From Candidatus Altimarinota bacterium (GTDB lineage: Bacteria; Patescibacteriota; Gracilibacteria; JAHISY01), in NCBI GenBank assembly GCA_028690585.1, contig JAQVAZ010000008.1, forward strand, positions 1 to 37,757: a stretch of 37,757 bases of DNA. The letters run 5' to 3'. Position numbers and translations under genes: made by a program. This document shows positions 29,231 through 37,058 of this stretch, one piece after another (the first letter of the stretch is position 1; every line of letters starts with the position of its first letter). A model generated the notes under the pieces. It worked only from the letters and a program-made list of their open reading frames with translations, ran no database searches and was not told the origin of the DNA.

Positions 29231-30865
29231 CTAAGCCTCTCCTTCAGTCTGCATGGATTTTGGCATCTTATCTATAAGACCAGCAGTTTGCGCTGCTTTA
29301 AGTGCAGCCCTCATAACGGCTGGATCATCAGGTAAAACCGCAGACCTAGCAGATGAAATTGCCATCTGCCTAAGCGTATCGACATTAGCCAGGAGAATAA
29401 GACTTGCGATTGATTTTACTAGCATTACTGCAACACTTTTTGTTAGCGCAGCATTCTCATCAGAGAAATTAAACATGCCAGACAATCCTTTCATGTCATC
29501 ATATGTTTTTAATTCTTCTGGCAAATTGCCTGAACCATGCTCTTTGATATATCCATCCATTGCTCCTTCTTGGATAATCAACGCTGCCATAAACTCAGTT
29601 ACTTTCTCACGATTCTGGCGCATCAATACTAACTCTTCGGTTGTGCCTTCTAGGGCTCGCAAAATAGCTGCATATTTCTTTTCGGCAGATTGCTTTGCTA
29701 CTGGAGCAATTACATCCATTCTCTTTTGGATATCTGCTTTGGCGGTAGCATCCATTTTTTCATAACCCTTATTTCTCAATAAACGGCCAGCTTCTTTAGT
29801 GTCGCTAACTGTGCGCAAACCTTCAGCCAGCGCTGTATCATCTGCCATAATGGTTTGTATTTTGAACTCACTGAAATCTTTTTCCAGAATCCCCGATTGA
29901 AATTTATCAGCAGCCTCTTGCGTTTTACCTTGATTCAAAAGCCTATGCACTTCCAGTAAAACTGGCTTGTATTTCTCATCCTGATGCTTCCTCTCAAAAC
30001 TAGTAATAAATTTTTCAAGACGATTAGATTTTTGCACATCATCAACACTGCCTCCTTCGGATGCTTCTCTAGCTGTTGCTCTTGCAGTTTTACCGCTATT
30101 GCCTGTGATACGAGCAATGAATTCAGAGACTGGAATTTCATCAGTTGAAAATGATTTTTGCTCAAAAACACCATCACTTCCTTTTTTCTGGATATCTGTT
30201 TTTACGGTTCCCGTGATTGCTTCTTGACTCGCAAGCGCATCAATAGCCTCCTCAATATTCTCAATTTCCCGATCTTGGTTTTCACTAGTATGCGAGAAAA
30301 AACCTCTTGAAACATTTTCTCTTGATTTATTCAAAGCAACAATCGTATCAGCGCGCTCCTTGAGTATATCAGGTGGTAATTTCCCAACCAACTCTTTGAG
30401 TTTTGGCATTACAGTCACAGCATCAAGCACCACGCGCTGCTCTCTAGGATCCTTGATACCTTCCAGCTTCTCACCAAAATCAGAATCTACGATTTGCGAA
30501 ACAGCCTTGTCTAAATATTGGGTATATTGAACAAGATCAACTGGATCAATACCATCTTTATCTTTATCAAATTTATCCAAACCAATCAAAAGAGAATCCT
30601 CACCACCTGAAATAGAAGCATTTAGCGCACTCATGACTTTTTCCTGCGCAGCCTTATTGTTTTGAGTAGCAGCTAATAGCTGGTTAATTTTTGCAGATAC
30701 TTTCTCAGACACTATCTTGGAATCCATATAATTCGCAAGATGAAGCTTATCTGTTTTTACTGCTGCCTCAACAACTCTACTTACTTCTCCACCGCCATCA
30801 AAAAAAATCCTACGAGGAAATAAGCTAAATTCTGTATTCGAGTATTTTCTTATTTTATTTTTCAT
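29231..30865 (-). CDS. Large hypothetical helical protein with Asp-rich calcium-like motif
   Basis: A 544 aa protein of unknown family, second in a two-gene operon (2 nt after the 107 aa gene). It is mainly helical and charged, starting MKNKIRKYSNTEFSLFPRRI followed by FFDGGGE. Residues 100-111 (DKDKDGIDPVDL) resemble the Asp-rich loops of thrombospondin type 3 or EF-hand-like repeats. A hydrophobic segment lies near residues 470-490 (AVMLVKSIASLILLANVDTL) and may be a membrane helix. There is no signal peptide. Function unknown. Confidence 0.75.
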   Translation of the reverse strand: MKNKIRKYSNTEFSLFPRRIFFDGGGEVSRVVEAAVKTDKLHLANYMDSKIVSEKVSAKINQLLAATQNNKAAQEKVMSALNASISGGEDSLLIGLDKFDKDKDGIDPVDLVQYTQYLDKAVSQIVDSDFGEKLEGIKDPREQRVVLDAVTVMPKLKELVGKLPPDILKERADTIVALNKSRENVSRGFFSHTSENQDREIENIEEAIDALASQEAITGTVKTDIQKKGSDGVFEQKSFSTDEIPVSEFIARITGNSGKTARATAREASEGGSVDDVQKSNRLEKFITSFERKHQDEKYKPVLLEVHRLLNQGKTQEAADKFQSGILEKDFSEFKIQTIMADDTALAEGLRTVSDTKEAGRLLRNKGYEKMDATAKADIQKRMDVIAPVAKQSAEKKYAAILRALEGTTEELVLMRQNREKVTEFMAALIIQEGAMDGYIKEHGSGNLPEELKTYDDMKGLSGMFNFSDENAALTKSVAVMLVKSIASLILLANVDTLRQMAISSARSAVLPDDPAVMRAALKAAQTAGLIDKMPKSMQTEGEA

Positions 30866-30867
30866 TT

Positions 30868-31191
30868 TTAAATTGTATTGATCTCGGCCTCAATTTTTTC
30901 CAAATCAAAAGCATCTTTTTGCACAGCACTAATTTCAGATTCCTCCAGGGTTTTGCGCACTGCTTGATGAGTAAATGATTCTAAATTTTTAATAAACTCA
31001 GGTTGTTTTATCGCGATCTTCGTAAGCAAATCAACTTGCTTAGCATCAGCCTCAGTAAGCAAAGTAAGCAATAACTCCAACTGAGCTGGAGATAGCGCAT
31101 CAATCTTTTCTACTACCGCAGATTTTGCCTCTTTGGTAAGAAAAAAATTCCGACGAAGTAGATCAAGAATATTTTGTTTTTGATTTTTCAT
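30868..31191 (-). CDS. Small helical hypothetical protein, first gene of operon
   Basis: A 107 aa soluble protein predicted to be all helix, with leucine-rich repeats of hydrophobics (ALSPAQLELLLTLLTEADAK) and a basic N-terminus. No family recognised. It has a good promoter, TTGATG-17 nt-TAAAAT, and precedes the 544 aa gene by 2 nt, so the two products probably act together. Confidence 0.7.
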   Translation of the reverse strand: MKNQKQNILDLLRRNFFLTKEAKSAVVEKIDALSPAQLELLLTLLTEADAKQVDLLTKIAIKQPEFIKNLESFTHQAVRKTLEESEISAVQKDAFDLEKIEAEINTI

Positions 31192-31212
31192 GTTAAATAG
31201 ATATTTCCGCTT

Positions 31213-31241
31213 ATTTTAGCATTTTTATCGAAAAACATCAA
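31213..31241 (-). promoter_or_regulatory. Promoter of the 107/544 aa operon
   Basis: Minus-strand TTGATG (31236-31241), a 17 nt spacer and GC-preceded TAAAAT (31213-31218). The leader is ~15 nt and has no Shine-Dalgarno. Confidence 0.6.
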
Positions 31242-31357
31242 TGATTCAGAGAGGTTTATTATTATCCCACCCTCAACCAAAATGCCTTATTCTATATTCC
31301 TTATTTCAACAAAAAACATTTAGAATAACCAACTAAGTAGTAACCCGTTGTGAAGCT

Positions 31358-32971
31358 TTACGCTTGCTTCTTCACTGCTGCTTGGAGTAATCCAAGGAAA
31401 AGTGGATGTGGGCGGAAAGGCCGAGAGAGGAATTCCGGATGGAATTGGCTACCCAGCATGAAAGGATGATTCTTGATTTCGCTAATCTCTACGAGATCTG
31501 CATCAGGATTGATTCCAGCGATGCGTAGCCCCGCAGTTTCGAGTTGCTTGCGATAATCATTGTTTACTTCGTAGCGGTGGCGGTGGCGCTCAGAAATCAT
31601 CTTCTTACCATAAAGCTTGAGGGAAAGTGAGCCTGGTTGCAGCGCGCATTTATAAGCACCGAGGCGCATCGTGCCACCCTTGCGCTCAATTTTCCTTTGC
31701 TCTGGCATGAAGTGAATCACAGGATTCGCAGTTTTACTATCAAACTCTTCACTATTCGCATCGAGAAGTCCTAAAACATTTCTCGCAAACTCAATCACGA
31801 GAATCTGCATCCCGAGGCAAAGCCCGAGATATGGAATTTTATTTTCACGCGCGAATTTCGCGGCAGCGATTTTTCCTTCGATACCACGATTGCCAAATCC
31901 ACCTGGCACGATAATTCCATCTACATTTTTTAGCTTCTCCCATTCTGGGCAATCGGATTTTTGAAGTTTCTCGCTATCAATCCAAACAATCTTCGGCTCG
32001 CGATTCACTGCGAAAGCTGCTGCTTTGATTGCTTCATTCACGGAGATATAAGCATCATCAAGGTTGGTATATTTCCCGACACAACCAATCGTAATCGTTT
32101 TCTTCTCACGATTAATTACTTTTAATAATTTTTCCCATTCCGCTGTTTTCGCTTTTTTCAAGGGTAAATCAAGCTTCTCTTCAATAATCTTCGTGATATT
32201 ATGCTTTTCGTAATTGATCGGCACTTGGTAAATCGTGCTAACTGTCAGCGCTGGAATTACACAGTTTTCTTTTACATCACAAAACAAAGCAATCTTACGT
32301 AGCAAATCATCGGTAACTGGTAAATCCGCGCGAGGCAAGATGATATCGGGAGAAATTCCAATCCTACGCAACTCTCTCACGGAGGCTTGCGTTGGTTTTG
32401 TTTTCAGCTCTTTGGAGGCAGCAAGGTATGGAAGCAGTGTGAGATGCACGAAAAGAGTATTTTTCGCGCCGAGGCGATAGCGCATATGACGAATCGCTTC
32501 GAGGAAAGGCTCACCCTCGATATCTCCGACAGTGCCACCAATCTCTACTAAAACAATTTCCGCTTTACTATTCTCCGCTGCGAGTTGGATTCTTTCTCTG
32601 ATTGTGCGAGTGATATGTGGAATGATTTGAATCGTGCCACCGAGGTAATCTCCCTTCCTTTCTTTCTCTAGAACTTCTGTGTAAATCTGACCGGTGGTAA
32701 CTGTAGAAAATTTGGAAAGTGGAATATCGATGAATCTCTCATAGTGACCCAAATCCAAATCTGTCTCCGCGCCATCATCTGTTACGAAAACTTCTCCATG
32801 CTGAAATGGAGACATCGTGCCTGGATCTACGTTTAGATATGGATCCAGTTTCATCGTAAATACAGAAAAACCAGCCGACTTCAGCAAAGAGCCGATGGAA
32901 GCTGTTGCTATACCCTTCCCTAGAGAAGAGCACACTCCACCGGTTACAAATATAAATTTAGTCTGCTGCAT
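31358..32971 (-). CDS. pyrG: CTP synthase
   Basis: PyrG converts UTP to CTP with glutamine as nitrogen donor. The 537 aa length is standard. The synthetase domain starts KFIFVTGGVCSSLGKGI (usually GGVVSSLGKG) and includes LDPYLNVDPGTMSPFQHGEV and EIGGTVGDIE. The glutaminase domain has the Cys nucleophile in YLGLCLGMQ and His/Glu in SQFHPEFLSRP. The ATG at 32971 is chosen because the protein then begins MQQTKFIFVTGG; nine upstream residues are unconserved. The promoter TACAAT lies 17 nt upstream. Confidence 0.97.
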   Translation of the reverse strand: MQQTKFIFVTGGVCSSLGKGIATASIGSLLKSAGFSVFTMKLDPYLNVDPGTMSPFQHGEVFVTDDGAETDLDLGHYERFIDIPLSKFSTVTTGQIYTEVLEKERKGDYLGGTIQIIPHITRTIRERIQLAAENSKAEIVLVEIGGTVGDIEGEPFLEAIRHMRYRLGAKNTLFVHLTLLPYLAASKELKTKPTQASVRELRRIGISPDIILPRADLPVTDDLLRKIALFCDVKENCVIPALTVSTIYQVPINYEKHNITKIIEEKLDLPLKKAKTAEWEKLLKVINREKKTITIGCVGKYTNLDDAYISVNEAIKAAAFAVNREPKIVWIDSEKLQKSDCPEWEKLKNVDGIIVPGGFGNRGIEGKIAAAKFARENKIPYLGLCLGMQILVIEFARNVLGLLDANSEEFDSKTANPVIHFMPEQRKIERKGGTMRLGAYKCALQPGSLSLKLYGKKMISERHRHRYEVNNDYRKQLETAGLRIAGINPDADLVEISEIKNHPFMLGSQFHPEFLSRPFRPHPLFLGLLQAAVKKQA

Positions 32972-33002
32972 TTTGAAACAACGGGGAGATTGTAGCACAA
33001 AA

Positions 33003-33344
33003 TTAAAATTGGTTAGCTAGAGCTGAAGAAACACCAGTTCTTCCAGAATTTCTCGCTGCTTTATTCTCTAAAGCGTTAATCTCATGTCTTTTAGATCGCA
33101 TCTCCTTATAAATGCTTTCAGCTTCATTTTGTGCGATGCGAATGCTAGCCTTTAAAAGGGATTTTTGATTCCCACCGTTAGCTTGACTGAGTTTTGCACG
33201 TAATTTACTAAGCGCTGCATTTAAATCATCTAACCTCGTTTTATATACTTGAATATCTGCTTTTAGCGCAGAGATTCTTCCCTGTAGAGATTTATCTACA
33301 CGAGAGTCATCAAGTGTTGGAAGTGAATCTACTAAACCTGGCAT
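33003..33344 (-). CDS. Small coiled-coil hypothetical protein
   Basis: A 113 aa protein dominated by a coiled coil (about residues 20-95: ISALKADIQVYKTRLDDLNA and onward). No catalytic motif or signal peptide. It follows the 139 aa gene by 24 nt on the same strand and is probably co-transcribed with it. Family not recognised. Confidence 0.65.
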   Translation of the reverse strand: MPGLVDSLPTLDDSRVDKSLQGRISALKADIQVYKTRLDDLNAALSKLRAKLSQANGGNQKSLLKASIRIAQNEAESIYKEMRSKRHEINALENKAARNSGRTGVSSALANQF

Positions 33345-33368
33345 CAGATAAAAAAATGATTTTTAAAA

Positions 33369-33788
33369 CTAATTGCTAATAAAAGTTTTTCCTCTAACTC
33401 TCACAACTACCCTCCCATCACTGTTTTTAGCCACAGCTTTTCTCATTTTCAAAACCTGTTTTTTCAGCGAGAGTGCGCTCGAAATTGCATTTAACTTTTC
33501 TATATCAATCACATCACCTAAAGCTGTTTTATTTTCGCGTAAAAAAGAAATCATATCTTCTAATCCTTGCAGATTAGTAATCATTGTTTCTTTTAGCTTT
33601 CCCAAGAAATCTCCACAATCAACCTCTCCATTAAATAAATCATCAATGGGAAGATTCGGAAACAGCGTATTCCATGCGCTAGTAAGATTTTCCTGCGGAT
33701 TCTCACTACCCTCTTCTGACTTTCTTCTTCTTATTACGGAAGGCCTACCATCCCAATCTTCTGCAATAACTTTAACTTCATTTCCCAT
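33369..33788 (-). CDS. Small hypothetical protein upstream of the coiled-coil gene
   Basis: A 139 aa protein starting MGNEVKVIAEDWDGRPSVIR. It has an acidic central helix region and a basic end (RVVVRVRGKTFISN). I start it at the inner ATG because the upstream 20 residues are AT-derived and lie in the promoter region shared with divergent proS. Family not recognised; likely a two-gene unit with the coiled-coil gene. Confidence 0.6.
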   Translation of the reverse strand: MGNEVKVIAEDWDGRPSVIRRRKSEEGSENPQENLTSAWNTLFPNLPIDDLFNGEVDCGDFLGKLKETMITNLQGLEDMISFLRENKTALGDVIDIEKLNAISSALSLKKQVLKMRKAVAKNSDGRVVVRVRGKTFISN

Positions 33789-33900
33789 CAGGATTAAATT
33801 TAAATTAAATAAGTGAGGTAATCTACTCGCTGAGGCTACTTTTGTCAATCAAGCCAATTTTTCTGATTCCCTGCTACAATAAGCGAGTTAAAACTACTTT

Positions 33901-35115
33901 ATGCGCTTATCCCAATCCCTTTCTCAAACGAGTAAAACTTTTTCTTCCGATGATCCAACCGCGAATGCGAAGCTGCTGACGCAAGCGGGTTTCGTGAAAA
34001 GAGAATCAGCGGGAGTGTATAGTTTCCTCCCTTTCGGCTGGAGAGTGATGCGGAAAATTATCGAAATCATCCGAGAAGAAATGAATGCAGTGGATGCGCA
34101 AGAAGTTCTCATGCCGGCTTTGGTGCCAATTGAGTATTGGCAAAAAACTGGCAGGGATAATGTGGAGATTGGTTTCCAACCAAGTGAAAAATACATTCTC
34201 GGTTGGAGTCACGAGGAAGTAGTGACTCCGATGGGAAAACAAAGAATCAAGAGTTATCGTGATTTACCTTTCTGCGCTTTCCAGATTCAAACAAAATTCC
34301 GCAATGAAGCGCGCGCGAAAAGTGGTTTGATGCGCGGAAGAGAATTCATGATGAAAGATGCTTACTCTTTTCATGCGAATCAAGCAGATTTGGAAAAATA
34401 TTATGCGCGCATGAAACAAGCTTATTTCAATGTGTTTGGGCGCTGCGGCTTGGAAAGTTTTTATGTGGATGCTCCCGGTGGAGAATTCACCAAGAAGCGT
34501 AGCCACGAATTTCAAGTGCTAACGGAAGCCGGTGAAGATAAAATTTTTGTGTGTGAAAAATGCAAACTCGCGTGGAATAGTGAGCTGGAAGTGAGGAAAT
34601 GTGAGAAGTGCGGAGGTAAACTCGTAGAAAAAAAAGGTGCAGAAGTAGGTAATATTTTCGATCTCAGCACTCGTTTCTCCGAAGCTTTCGATGTGAAGTA
34701 TCTCGATGAGAATGGAAAGCAGCAACTCGTGGTGATGGGCTGCTACGGAATCGGAGTAAGCAGAATCATGGCAGTGGTAGCTGAAGTGCATCATGATGAA
34801 AAAGGTTTACTGTGGCCAGAAAGTATCGCGCCTTTTGCGGTGCATTTGGTGAGTTTAGGGAAGGATGAAGCAGCCAAAAAGGCCGCAGAAGAGCTTTATG
34901 AGGAGCTAAACAAAGCAAAAATAGAAGTTTTATTCGACGAAAGAGATGCTGCTGCTGGCGCGAAATTTGCGGATGCGGATTTGATCGGAATTCCCTTGAG
35001 AGTAGTGGTTAGCCCAAAAACTCTGGAGGCTGGAGGAGTAGAGATTAAAAAAAGAAATTCCTCTGAAGTCAACACTATCTCAGTGAAAGAATTGTTAAAA
35101 AGTTTGCAAAAGTGA
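33901..35115 (+). CDS. proS: Prolyl-tRNA synthetase lacking the INS editing domain
   Basis: Class II synthetase for tRNA-Pro. It is 404 aa, against ~570 in E. coli. The catalytic core is intact (PFGWRVMRKIIEIIREEMN, FRNEARAKSGLMRGREFMMK, MGCYGIGVSRIMA), and the C-terminal anticodon domain is present. In place of the ~180-residue INS editing domain there is a short Cys-containing stretch (CEKCKLAWNSELEVRKCEKC), probably a zinc ribbon. Hydrolysis of Ala-tRNA-Pro in cis is therefore not expected. The stop is TGA, evidence for the standard code. A TACAAT box lies 20 nt upstream, with no Shine-Dalgarno. Confidence 0.95.
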   Translation: MRLSQSLSQTSKTFSSDDPTANAKLLTQAGFVKRESAGVYSFLPFGWRVMRKIIEIIREEMNAVDAQEVLMPALVPIEYWQKTGRDNVEIGFQPSEKYILGWSHEEVVTPMGKQRIKSYRDLPFCAFQIQTKFRNEARAKSGLMRGREFMMKDAYSFHANQADLEKYYARMKQAYFNVFGRCGLESFYVDAPGGEFTKKRSHEFQVLTEAGEDKIFVCEKCKLAWNSELEVRKCEKCGGKLVEKKGAEVGNIFDLSTRFSEAFDVKYLDENGKQQLVVMGCYGIGVSRIMAVVAEVHHDEKGLLWPESIAPFAVHLVSLGKDEAAKKAAEELYEELNKAKIEVLFDERDAAAGAKFADADLIGIPLRVVVSPKTLEAGGVEIKKRNSSEVNTISVKELLKSLQK

Positions 35116-35163
35116 TTTTCCGCCCTTAAAATCTGGGCAATTAATTTCTAACCCTCCCATAAA

Positions 35164-35385
35164 ATGCGAAAGCTTATCGCTCTTTGCGGACTCGGACTGC
35201 TCCTAGCTGGCTGCCAAGTTCCTGGTTCAAACGAAGCTACAACTCCAGAAGACACTATGCTTCCTCCTGCTGCAGAAATGCCAGCTTCAGAGAATACAGT
35301 TTCTCCTGATGTTTCAGCTCCTGCTGCAGAAATGCCAGCAACTGAAGTTCCAGCTGCTACTACAGAAGTTCCAGCTGCTGAATAA
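35164..35385 (+). CDS. Small lipoprotein with Pro/Ala/Glu repeats
   Basis: A 73 aa protein with a signal peptide and lipobox (LGLLLAGC, Cys17). The rest is low-complexity with near repeats of PAAEMPASE and TEVPAA. It resembles the small surface lipoproteins common in bacteria; the tail is probably a flexible spacer. It has its own TAAAAT box upstream and a strong terminator just after it. Confidence 0.75.
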   Translation: MRKLIALCGLGLLLAGCQVPGSNEATTPEDTMLPPAAEMPASENTVSPDVSAPAAEMPATEVPAATTEVPAAE

Positions 35386-35407
35386 TTTCAGCTTCAAACT
35401 TAATAGA

Positions 35408-35441
35408 TAAAAAAACCATCTCGTTTCGAGATGGTTTTTTT
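35408..35441 (+). terminator. Intrinsic terminator after the small lipoprotein
   Basis: A-tract, then CCATCTCG-TTT-CGAGATGG, then seven T. It would also work on the opposite strand for transcripts from 36.9 kb that read past the polyprenol kinase gene. Confidence 0.9.
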
Positions 35442-35504
35442 ATGTTTAGTAATGGAGAAAAAAACTAAAAAACAAAGATAAGCACAAAACACTCTCGACC
35501 TTAT

Positions 35505-36104
35505 TTAGATAGTGATTCCGCAATTGCGTAGCAACATAATCACTGTGCCAGCCACGAGTGGCACCACCACATTATCGTTGAGTAATTGCTGATTGAGGCG
35601 AATCTCCATCGCTTCGAAAAACATCGCAATGAAAGCTGCCAGCATTGCTTCGAAAGGCGCCACGAAAAGCATCGCCGCTAAACCACCCGCCACTCCCCCA
35701 GCAAAAGTGCCTTCAAATAATTTCTTATCAGAAAGCTTGGTTTGGATATGCCCAAAAGGCCCGATGAGGCTACTCACTCCATCACCTACGGCAAGAATTA
35801 GAATTGAGGCGTAAGCGATGTCGTGAGGGAAAAGTTGTAGCGCGAGTAATACTCCGATGAAATAAGTAATCGCACCTTTACCCGGCCGAGTTTGTTTGCG
35901 CTCGAATTTATCGAGAAACCAACCAATCACAGGTAAACGAATATGCGCAGAAATCCAAGAAACGATAATTCCCATCACCAAAACCCAAAACAAAATCCAC
36001 GCATTTACAAAGCCGTGGCTGAGAAGAAAAACCAAAACAAAACCCAGCGAGATGTGAAAAAGTTGCCGGCGAATCTCGAGAGGTGTGATTGGCATTCTAG
36101 CCAT
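35505..36104 (-). CDS. Polyprenol/dolichol kinase-like membrane protein
   Basis: A 199 aa integral membrane protein with about six helices, similar to the DGK1/SEC59/VTE5 CTP-dependent lipid kinase family. Recognisable pieces are the RRQLFHISLGFVLVFL start, KGAITYFIGVLLAL, ILAVGDGVSSLIG, and KKLFEGTFAGGVAGGLA. Family members phosphorylate dolichol, phytol or diacylglycerol. Here a role in re-phosphorylating polyprenol carrier lipid is suggested by the PAP2-type phosphatase gene in the same operon. It overlaps the RNHCP gene by 8 nt. Confidence 0.82.
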   Translation of the reverse strand: MARMPITPLEIRRQLFHISLGFVLVFLLSHGFVNAWILFWVLVMGIIVSWISAHIRLPVIGWFLDKFERKQTRPGKGAITYFIGVLLALQLFPHDIAYASILILAVGDGVSSLIGPFGHIQTKLSDKKLFEGTFAGGVAGGLAAMLFVAPFEAMLAAFIAMFFEAMEIRLNQQLLNDNVVVPLVAGTVIMLLRNCGITI

Positions 36105-36420
36105 CGGAGTTTTGGGTTAAATCAATCAGCGTTTCGAAGTTATCATCTTCCGCGCAACGATTGGGTTGCTCTTTTCCGCATTCGAGGCAGCGGTGAATCA
36201 CCACCCACTCTCCATGCTTTTGGAAAATCGCCGCTGGCTCCATCACTCCTCCGCAGGTGGCAGCTCGATCGCCTGGAATATTTTCATCTACATGCAAACT
36301 CCAGAGACAATGTGGGCAGTGATTCCGCGCAGTCACTACCGCTGGTGAAACTTTTTCTCCACAATGCGCGCAAATGAAACCACTATTCGTTTCGTTTTTA
36401 GGAAGCATGTTGCGTTTCAT
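36097..36420 (-). CDS. RNHCP-domain zinc protein
   Basis: A 107 aa protein with three CxxC pairs (CAHCGE, CPHC and CLECGKEQ), the signature ARNHCPHCLWSLHVDE and a following PGDRAATCGGVM block. This matches the RNHCP domain, a small conserved family of unknown function named after this motif. It lies 1 nt downstream of the PAP2 gene and overlaps the kinase gene, so all three are tightly coupled. Confidence 0.85.
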   Translation of the reverse strand: MKRNMLPKNETNSGFICAHCGEKVSPAVVTARNHCPHCLWSLHVDENIPGDRAATCGGVMEPAAIFQKHGEWVVIHRCLECGKEQPNRCAEDDNFETLIDLTQNSDG

Positions 36421-36421
36421 C

Positions 36422-36985
36422 TTAGAAACCGAGGAAGAGTAACAAACTTGAGCCTAATGCGAGTTGCATCATAAGATAAGCAATCAAAATCCCCGCTGCT
36501 ACATCAGAAAAAAAATGCAGTTGAAGATACATACGCGAAGCAGCTACCAAAGAGGCAAGCGCAAAAAAGGCAATCGCGAACTTTGGACAAAAAACTGCCA
36601 ACGCAAAAGCAGCTGCGAAACTCCCGGCGGTATGCGCAGAAGGAAAAGCTGAGTCGATTTTGCCAAGATAAGTAGTGTGACCAAAAGGTCTTACACGCGC
36701 AAAAATATATTTCCCAAGAAAAGCCAAGCCCAAAGCGAGACTGCAGCTAGCAGTCAAAGCCGCCATGGTATAGATATCCCCCTGCCTAAAAAGACAAATT
36801 AGTGGAATGAAATACAAAACGATTACCACTAAAGGTGTATAGGAAAGCGCTGCAAAAATTATACTAAAAGTTTTTGGGATTTTTTTTCTTAAACGCAAAT
36901 TTTTCTTTACGATGAAATTATCTACGCCAGCGAAACCCGCAATCACTGCAAGTATTAATACGCCTATGAGATACCAATTCAGCAA
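36422..36985 (-). CDS. PAP2-family membrane phosphatase
   Basis: A 187 aa protein with about five to six transmembrane helices and the full PAP2 tripartite active site: KYIFARVRP, PSAHTAG (the usual PSGH varied to PSAH) and SRMYLQLHFFSDVAAG. Relatives remove phosphate from undecaprenyl pyrophosphate or from phosphatidate. The start is TTG, preceded by a GCTAAAAT box (37006-37013, minus strand). It is first of the three-gene operon with RNHCP and a lipid kinase. Confidence 0.88.
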   Translation of the reverse strand: MLNWYLIGVLILAVIAGFAGVDNFIVKKNLRLRKKIPKTFSIIFAALSYTPLVVIVLYFIPLICLFRQGDIYTMAALTASCSLALGLAFLGKYIFARVRPFGHTTYLGKIDSAFPSAHTAGSFAAAFALAVFCPKFAIAFFALASLVAASRMYLQLHFFSDVAAGILIAYLMMQLALGSSLLLFLGF

Positions 36986-37058
36986 GGTAATTTGTTAGTG
37001 TAGATATTTTAGCATGAGTAAAATTATGATAGCCTACAGGCCAACTTACTAAAACTTT

